A stretch of DNA of 64,000 nt from contig NZ_RQRT01000003.1 of assembly GCF_004335005.1 (NCBI RefSeq), forward strand, positions 62,001 to 126,000, written 5' to 3'. The notes under the pieces are model-generated. The model made no database searches, was not told the origin of the DNA, and saw only the letters and a list, made by a program, of their open reading frames with translations. Of the stretch, positions 59,801-64,000 are shown one piece after another (positions within the stretch are counted from its first letter, which is position 1; each line of letters begins with the position of its first letter). This DNA is from Paracoccus nototheniae. Lineage in GTDB: Bacteria > Pseudomonadota > Alphaproteobacteria > Rhodobacterales > Rhodobacteraceae. The translations under genes were made by a program, and so were the position numbers.

Positions 59801-61497
59801 TGAGCCACCAGTGTAAAGTCGGGGTCATCCCAGGGCGACACCACCTCTTCGGTGACCTCGTCCAGGAGCCAGCGCCCGAGTGCCATCATGCAGGCCACCG
59901 GCCCGTCGATCTTGTTCTCGCCCCGCTCTTTCGTGGGGCTGTGGATGTCGCCGGTCCGCGTCCTGTTCACGACGTTGCCCAGCATCCAGGCGAACGGGTC
60001 TTGGGCGCCCTTGGCCACGCCATGGAACAGCTTGCCGCTGGCCACCAGCGCGTCGAGCTTGCGCATCGGCTCGTTCATGAGCGTCGGGCGGTTGGCAAAA
60101 TCGAGGCAGGCAACGCCCTGTTCCATCAGCTCGACCGCCATCTGGCGCGAGTGCAGCGGGTCGAAGGCCACCTCGCGCACCTTGAAGCGCGCGCAGAACT
60201 CCAGAATGTCGTCGCGGATCTCGCGATCGTCGGTCACGGCGCCGTCGGTTTGGATCAGAAGGCCGAGGTCCCGCCACCGGCGGAAGTGCTCGTTCTCTGG
60301 CCGGTCGACCGTCTCTTCCGGCAGATAGTAGAAGCCGAACCGGGCATAGCCGTCCCGATGCCGGAACAGCAGCTCGACGGCGGTCAGGTCCGTCTTTTCA
60401 GCAAGGTCGATGCCGATGATGCACTCTTGCCCCTCGAAGCTGTCGAGGGTCAGCGTCTCGTCTCCGGTGTCCTGGTAGCGCAGGACGTTGAAATAGGCGT
60501 TCCTCGCCTGCACCCATACGTTCAGGTGCTTCGTCTTGAACGCGCCAGCCTTGCGCGGGCTGGTCATGGCGGCCATCTGCTGCGCCAGCAGGAATTCCTC
60601 GAAGACCGAGATCCCGAAATTCGGGTTGGCCTTCCGCACCACCTCCGGGTCGGTCCAGTCGTCGCCCTCGTCGATCCCGTAGATCAGCGCGAACAGGTCG
60701 TCGTCGCTGCGCGTGCCCTCAAGCGCGGCCTGCGCCTCCTGTTGCATCGCGTAGCAGGGCCCGGCAATGTTGTCGCCGGCGGTGGTGATGACCAGCATGA
60801 GCGGCTGCTCGCGCGCGCCCATCCCGGTTTCCATGGTGCTGTACAGCGCATCGGTCTGATGCTCGTGGTATTCGTCGACGATCGCGCAGGATGGCGATGC
60901 GCCGTCGCCCGGTGTCCCGATCACCGGCTCGAAGCGGCTGGCGTTGCCGAGGATGTGCAGGTTCTTCGCGTTCGCGCTGAGCCCGAAATAGGACAGAAGG
61001 GCGGGCGTCTTCTGCGCCATCAGCTTCGCCGGCCGGAAGACTTCCCACGCCTGTTTCTCTGTCGTGGCGCCCGAATAGACCTCCGCGCCGTGCTCTCCGT
61101 CCGCGCAGAGCATGTAAAGCCCGATCCCGGCGGCCAGAGCGGACTTGCCGTTCTTCCTCGGGACCAGCAGCAGGGCCTTGCGGTACCGCCGCAGGCCGCT
61201 TTTCTTCCTGATCCAGCCGAAGACGCACATGATCAGGAAGACCTGCCACGGCTCCAGCTTCAGTCTCTCGCCCTTGGCGGCCCATTTGCCCTTGGTGTGA
61301 GGCAGGGATTCGATGAACTTGCAGGCCCGGGCGCCCGTTTTCCCGTCGAATCGGTAGGCAAATCCGGCGTCAGACTGCCACGCCAGATCGTCCAGGTGAC
61401 GCTGGCAGGCCAGCTTGATGTACTTCCCGGCGGGTATTGCGCCTGACACGACCTCCTGAGCATAGGCCTCAGCCGTCGCCGAATAGCTCGCCTTCAT
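59797..61497 (-). CDS. terminase large subunit, HK97/P27-type
   Basis: A 566-residue packaging motor of the Terminase_1 family: WQVFLIMCVFGWIRK, Walker A LVPRKNGKSALAA at 111-123, Walker B SCAIVDEYHEHQTD at 203-216, coupling motif LVITTAGDN, then the RNase H-like nuclease with ECIIGIDLAEKTDLTAVELLF, VTDDREIRDDILEF and DGPVACMMALGRW. It is of the cos-cutting HK97 type and unrelated in sequence to the GpA-type terminase of the first element. It overlaps the small subunit gene by four bases. Confidence 0.94.
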   Translation of the reverse strand: MKASYSATAEAYAQEVVSGAIPAGKYIKLACQRHLDDLAWQSDAGFAYRFDGKTGARACKFIESLPHTKGKWAAKGERLKLEPWQVFLIMCVFGWIRKKSGLRRYRKALLLVPRKNGKSALAAGIGLYMLCADGEHGAEVYSGATTEKQAWEVFRPAKLMAQKTPALLSYFGLSANAKNLHILGNASRFEPVIGTPGDGASPSCAIVDEYHEHQTDALYSTMETGMGAREQPLMLVITTAGDNIAGPCYAMQQEAQAALEGTRSDDDLFALIYGIDEGDDWTDPEVVRKANPNFGISVFEEFLLAQQMAAMTSPRKAGAFKTKHLNVWVQARNAYFNVLRYQDTGDETLTLDSFEGQECIIGIDLAEKTDLTAVELLFRHRDGYARFGFYYLPEETVDRPENEHFRRWRDLGLLIQTDGAVTDDREIRDDILEFCARFKVREVAFDPLHSRQMAVELMEQGVACLDFANRPTLMNEPMRKLDALVASGKLFHGVAKGAQDPFAWMLGNVVNRTRTGDIHSPTKERGENKIDGPVACMMALGRWLLDEVTEEVVSPWDDPDFTLVAQ

Positions 61498-61952
61498 TCC
61501 GCGCTGTCCAGCGCCCCGAACGGGTTGGCCTCGGCGGGCTTGCCCGCGCTGACCTTCGATCGCGCCGCCGGCGTCAACCCAAACTCGGCCAGCAGCGATT
61601 GCGCGTGGCGCATGGCCTCGTTCCGCATCGAGACCTCAGGCCGCGCTTTCCACAGCCCGCCCTCTGCCTTGTAGGTCCGGCCCGCGTCCTCGACCACGCT
61701 GGTCAGGATCTCGACTTCCTCGAGCCGCGACGACAACAGCGCCAGCGTGTGCTGATCGTCAGGCGAGGCGATGCCCATGCCGACCAACGTGCCGCTGATC
61801 TGCGCGAACAGTTCCGCGCCGCGGGCCGACAGCCAGTCCGGCGCCGTTGCCTCACCCTGATTCGGCGGAGGCGCGGCGGCGTTCATGCGGCTCGGCTGCG
61901 CCGTGCCCGTCAGCTTCTTGAGGATGTCCGGCTTGCGCTTGCGTCCTGCCAT
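61494..61952 (-). CDS. terminase small subunit, P27 family
   Basis: A 152-residue protein, MAGRKRKPDILKKLTGTAQPSR, the usual P27 start with a basic tail, followed by PDWLSARGAELFAQISGTLVGMGIASPDDQHTLALLSSRLEEVE and SMRNEAMRHAQSLLAEFGLTPAARSKVS, the diagnostic C-terminal part. It binds the packaging site. A longer open frame to 62000 is unlikely since M17 is the family's normal start. Confidence 0.9.
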   Translation of the reverse strand: MAGRKRKPDILKKLTGTAQPSRMNAAAPPPNQGEATAPDWLSARGAELFAQISGTLVGMGIASPDDQHTLALLSSRLEEVEILTSVVEDAGRTYKAEGGLWKARPEVSMRNEAMRHAQSLLAEFGLTPAARSKVSAGKPAEANPFGALDSAE

Positions 61953-62120
61953 TTTGCGCCCCCGGAAAAACCTCTCCAAATTGCACGAGTAAAACTTCAA
62001 TTCCCCGTGCCGGTCCGGCTGAACCGACTTTCTAGACTCCGACCCTCCCCCCGGGGCCGGGCGGCCTCTGGAGGGGGTCAGGCTGGGGCATCGAGGGGCC
62101 GAGGGCAGGGCCGCAGCGGG
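61953..62120. other. 168-base gap, possible cos region
   Basis: The gap between small terminase and HNH gene holds no ORF. It is GC-rich, with CCTCCCCCC-GGGG and GGAGGGGGTC inverted elements near 62041-62090. In HK97-like phages with an HNH gene the cos site is close to these genes, so it may lie here; no site can be pinpointed from the sequence. Confidence 0.3.
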
Positions 62121-62492
62121 TCAGGCTGCCGCCTTGCGCCGCGCGACCCACGCCAGCAGGTCGGGGCCGCTGAGGCGGGCCTCGGCGCGCTGCTTATCGA
62201 CGTCGTGGTGCATCTTGCAGAGGCTGGTGAACGTGTTGTCCCAGAATAGAACCGGGTCACCTCGATGGGGCAGGTCGTGGTCGACCAGAACGGCGGCGGT
62301 CACCCGGCCATCAGCCAGGCAGTATTCGCAGAGCGGGTGCTTCTGCAGGTGGGTCAGGCTGAACCGATCCCACCGCGCGCTGTAGCCGCGCTCGCGGGCC
62401 GTGCCTCGCGCCTCTGGGATCTTCGGCTTGTGCTTGGGTGAGAACACCCGGGCCTGATGGGGCAGGCGGTGCTTACCCGGTGATGGTGGCAT
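62121..62492 (-). CDS. HNH endonuclease
   Basis: A 123-residue nuclease. The HNH core shows GYSARWDRFSLTHLQKHPLCEYCLADG with the CxxC pair, AVLVDHDLPHRGDPVLFWDNTFTSLCKMHHDVDKQ with the His-Asn-His residues and the second Cys. Such HNH genes next to terminases help cos cleavage in HK97-type phages. The first 35 residues are basic. Confidence 0.9.
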   Translation of the reverse strand: MPPSPGKHRLPHQARVFSPKHKPKIPEARGTARERGYSARWDRFSLTHLQKHPLCEYCLADGRVTAAVLVDHDLPHRGDPVLFWDNTFTSLCKMHHDVDKQRAEARLSGPDLLAWVARRKAAA

Positions 62493-62506
62493 GCCTATGG
62501 ATCAGC

Positions 62507-62854
62507 TTAACGGGTGCCGTCGATCACTGCCGACACGCGGGTGGGCCCGCTTACTGACGCGCGCTGCCACTCTGGGCTGTCAGGCGAATGCTCCATATAG
62601 ACGTCGCGGCTGATGACGACTTCATCGAGCTTGATGGACGATCCGTTGCTCGACCACAGTTCCCACGTCACCTTGCCATCATCTTCAACGGCTTCGGTCT
62701 GGCCCGCAGGCCCCAAGCCCATAGCACCGCTTTCCTGCAGCGAGGCCATCAGCCCGAGCAATCGCTCAGCCTCGGCACAGCACGCTGCGAGGTTTGCCTT
62801 GAGCGACTCCAGATAGGACGAGTCGACCTCGAACGTGATCTTTCCGACGTCCAT
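62507..62854 (-). CDS. small hypothetical phage protein
   Basis: A 115-residue product from MDVGKITFEVDSSYLESLKANLAACCAEAERLLGLM, an acidic and helical N-terminal part, then WELWSSNGSSIKLDEVVISRDVYMEHSPDSPEW. GGAGA lies seven bases before the ATG. No family recognised. It follows a terminator hairpin and starts the late cluster of HNH-terminase genes. Confidence 0.6.
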   Translation of the reverse strand: MDVGKITFEVDSSYLESLKANLAACCAEAERLLGLMASLQESGAMGLGPAGQTEAVEDDGKVTWELWSSNGSSIKLDEVVISRDVYMEHSPDSPEWQRASVSGPTRVSAVIDGTR

Positions 62855-62869
62855 GCTGGGCTCTCCATG

Positions 62870-62903
62870 CAAAAGCCCCGCGCGGCTGAACCGGGCGGGG
62901 CTT
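62870..62903 (-). terminator. intrinsic terminator upstream of the 62507 gene
   Basis: AAGCCCCGC (62873-62881) and GCGGGGCTT (62895-62903) form a 9-bp stem; on the minus strand a TTTT run follows, then GCATGGAGA with the next ribosome site. It closes the upstream small-gene transcript, or attenuates it. Similar to 40702-40725. Confidence 0.75.
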
Positions 62904-62954
62904 GTCTGTGGTCGTATTTCTGCCCGCCCTAGATATCAAGGGGGCTAGATTTAG

Positions 62955-63125
62955 TCAACCGCCCGAGCCTGATGCACTGCATTTAGTTGCCATCATGTCG
63001 GAAGGCTTCTCGCAGCCGCAAACTGTTATCGTGCTCAGGTCGCCGCCCTTCATGCCGGTCATGTAAGGGCGGCTGATAACGCCCGCGCCGTGGCATTTCT
63101 GACAGAGCGGCTTTGCCTTTGTCAT
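62955..63125 (-). CDS. 56-residue zinc-knuckle protein
   Basis: The frame reads MTKAKPLCQKCHGAGVISR and PYMTGMKGGDLSTITVCGCEKP, with CxxCxGxG like a DnaJ zinc repeat and a second pair CGC near residue 36-38. It follows the 63128 gene by two bases and precedes the terminator at 62870. A zinc-binding mini-protein is plausible. No ribosome site is strong, so translation may be coupled. Confidence 0.5.
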   Translation of the reverse strand: MTKAKPLCQKCHGAGVISRPYMTGMKGGDLSTITVCGCEKPSDMMATKCSASGSGG

Positions 63126-63127
63126 GG

Positions 63128-63277
63128 TCATATGCCCATCGCTCCATTGACGATTTCCTTAGCCCGCGCGACACAGCGCCTGGAATAGGCGGAGTCGTCG
63201 ATTGGGCTGCCAGCCTGTATCTTTGCGAGCATGAACTGCGCGGCGATCTCGGCGATCATCTTTTGAACGTCAGACAT
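63128..63277 (-). CDS. 49-residue hypothetical phage protein
   Basis: A helical mini-protein MSDVQKMIAEIAAQFMLAKI and onward to VNGAMGI. AAGGAGG lies upstream; of two adjacent ATGs (63280, 63277) the second has better spacing. Its start overlaps the stop of the 63277 gene. No family recognised. Confidence 0.6.
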   Translation of the reverse strand: MSDVQKMIAEIAAQFMLAKIQAGSPIDDSAYSRRCVARAKEIVNGAMGI

Positions 63278-63480
63278 CATGCCCCTCCTTGGGATGGCGC
63301 GGGGGTGGACAGGGCGGCGCGGAAATTGCCGAGCCACAGCATTGCGGCGGCTTCCTCGGCAGCGTTTAGGTCGATGCAGCCCAGGACATCAGCCTGACGG
63401 TCATCGCACCAGCGCAGCATAGCCACCCGCAGATCGGCGTCGGCGCGGCTGGCAGGCGGGGGCGTGATGGGGGCGGTCAT
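63277..63480 (-). CDS. 67-residue hypothetical phage protein
   Basis: MTAPITPPPASRADADLRVAML, then WCDDRQADVLGCIDLNAAEEAAAMLWLGNF, a helical acidic protein. The ATG overlaps the TGA of the 63477 gene (ATGA), and the downstream gene overlaps its stop, so three small genes form one coupled unit. The same frame upstream of 63480 is an Arg-rich shadow of the next gene. No family recognised. Confidence 0.6.
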   Translation of the reverse strand: MTAPITPPPASRADADLRVAMLRWCDDRQADVLGCIDLNAAEEAAAMLWLGNFRAALSTPAPSQGGA

Positions 63481-64000
63481 TCTGTTCTCCAAGGATGCAA
63501 GGGGGGCATGGCGCCGGTCAGCACCACGCGGGAAAGGATGCCCAGGCCGACGAGCTCGGCGCGCAGCCACAGCAGGGCGCCATACCAGGCCAGATACTGG
63601 CGACGGGCCCGCGAAATCTGCATGGCGGTCGGGAAGACGTAGACGGGGCAATACAGGACCGGCTCTTTCATGATCCGGCCCTTGCGGCCCTTGCGCTCGG
63701 ACGCTGGCCAGCCGCGCGACCCGAGGCGCGCCGAGTCCTCTGTCTTCGCCGTCCAGCCGTACCGGTTCTGCGTCACGTCGCCGGGGTGATAGCCGAGCGA
63801 GGCGTCCTTCATGTAATCCGGCGCGCCGCCGGCCCGCGCCAGCTCGGCCACCAGAACGGCCATCTCGCGCCCTCCATGCTCTGCCGGGATGGTGGCAACG
63901 GCAGAGGCGATGATCTCGGCATCCCATGCAGGATCGCTGGAACCGCCGCCGTCCACCTGACAGCCGACATGCCCGCGCTGCATCATCAGCCATACGCTGT
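63477..64000 (-). CDS. hypothetical phage protein, 5' end outside window
   Basis: About 174 residues are visible, the frame being open to the right edge; a Met pair sits at 63986 but codons before it are open, so the start may lie outside. Sequence: WDAEIIASAVATIPAEHG, MAVLVAELARAGGAPDYMKDASLGYHPGDVTQNRYGW, VLYCPVYVFPTAMQISRARRQYLAWYGALLWLRAELVGLG. No family is recognised. It ends in an ATGA overlap with the next small gene. Confidence 0.55.
   Translation of the reverse strand, partial: SVWLMMQRGHVGCQVDGGGSSDPAWDAEIIASAVATIPAEHGGREMAVLVAELARAGGAPDYMKDASLGYHPGDVTQNRYGWTAKTEDSARLGSRGWPASERKGRKGRIMKEPVLYCPVYVFPTAMQISRARRQYLAWYGALLWLRAELVGLGILSRVVLTGAMPPLHPWRTE

Overview
The window reads as chromosome of a high-GC alphaproteobacterium of the Rhodobacteraceae, most likely Paracoccus or a close relative. 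This rests on GC content, the type of purM-purN, ctaA, preTA, Lrp and dctABD neighbourhoods, and Rhodobacteraceae-like phage genes; no rRNA or other decisive marker is present, so the genus is an inference.

Region 1 (1-11,990) is an integrated element at the 3' end of a tRNA-Ile(CAU) gene. From the tRNA leftwards it has a P4-type integrase, a primase-polymerase/VapE-type helicase, an iteron array that looks like its replication origin, small and large terminase (lambda Nu1/GpA type), a MerR-like regulator with a four-repeat operator, a portal, a fused protease-major capsid protein, a gpW-like connector and a DUF2190 head protein. An intrinsic terminator and an oppositely oriented DUF2513 gene follow. 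No tail, lysis or repressor gene is visible, so it resembles a capsid-forming satellite rather than a whole phage. Three of its proteins (integrase, primase-helicase, small terminase) carry nearly the same nonapeptide, DPY(N/S)LD(D/E)LL, at a terminus. A three-gene cassette with its own promoter runs against the late genes at 4.87-5.64 kb. The left end of the element lies outside the window.

Region 2 (11,987-37,680) is host chromosome: purine synthesis (purM, purN), a ThiE-like protein, a TrmJ-type tRNA methyltransferase, heme A synthase, an M32 carboxypeptidase, the dihydropyrimidine dehydrogenase pair preT-preA with a RutR-like operator, a PhoPQ-like two-component system flanked by two PepSY-like secreted proteins, a polyamine-type ABC transporter operon, a small P-loop kinase, a Crp/Fnr regulator, a membrane protein paired with a ClpP-fold periplasmic protein, an Lrp regulator, and the dctBD two-component genes divergent from dctA. 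The DctD protein has lost the GAFTGA loop and the Walker B acid pair.

Region 3 (37,700-64,000, continuing past the right edge) is a siphovirus-type prophage with an HK97-like head. The integrase sits at the left end on +; everything else runs on -. Reading right to left: small early or accessory genes, HNH endonuclease, P27-type small terminase, large terminase, portal, prohead protease, HK97 capsid, connectors, tail tube, G/GT tail chaperones with a lambda-type GGGAAAG frameshift site, tape measure, tail tip, tailspike, SGNH-esterase tail fibre, three small lysis or membrane genes, amidase and another membrane protein. Most genes overlap by 1-4 bases, which fits a single translationally coupled late operon. 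Repressor and replication genes are not in view.
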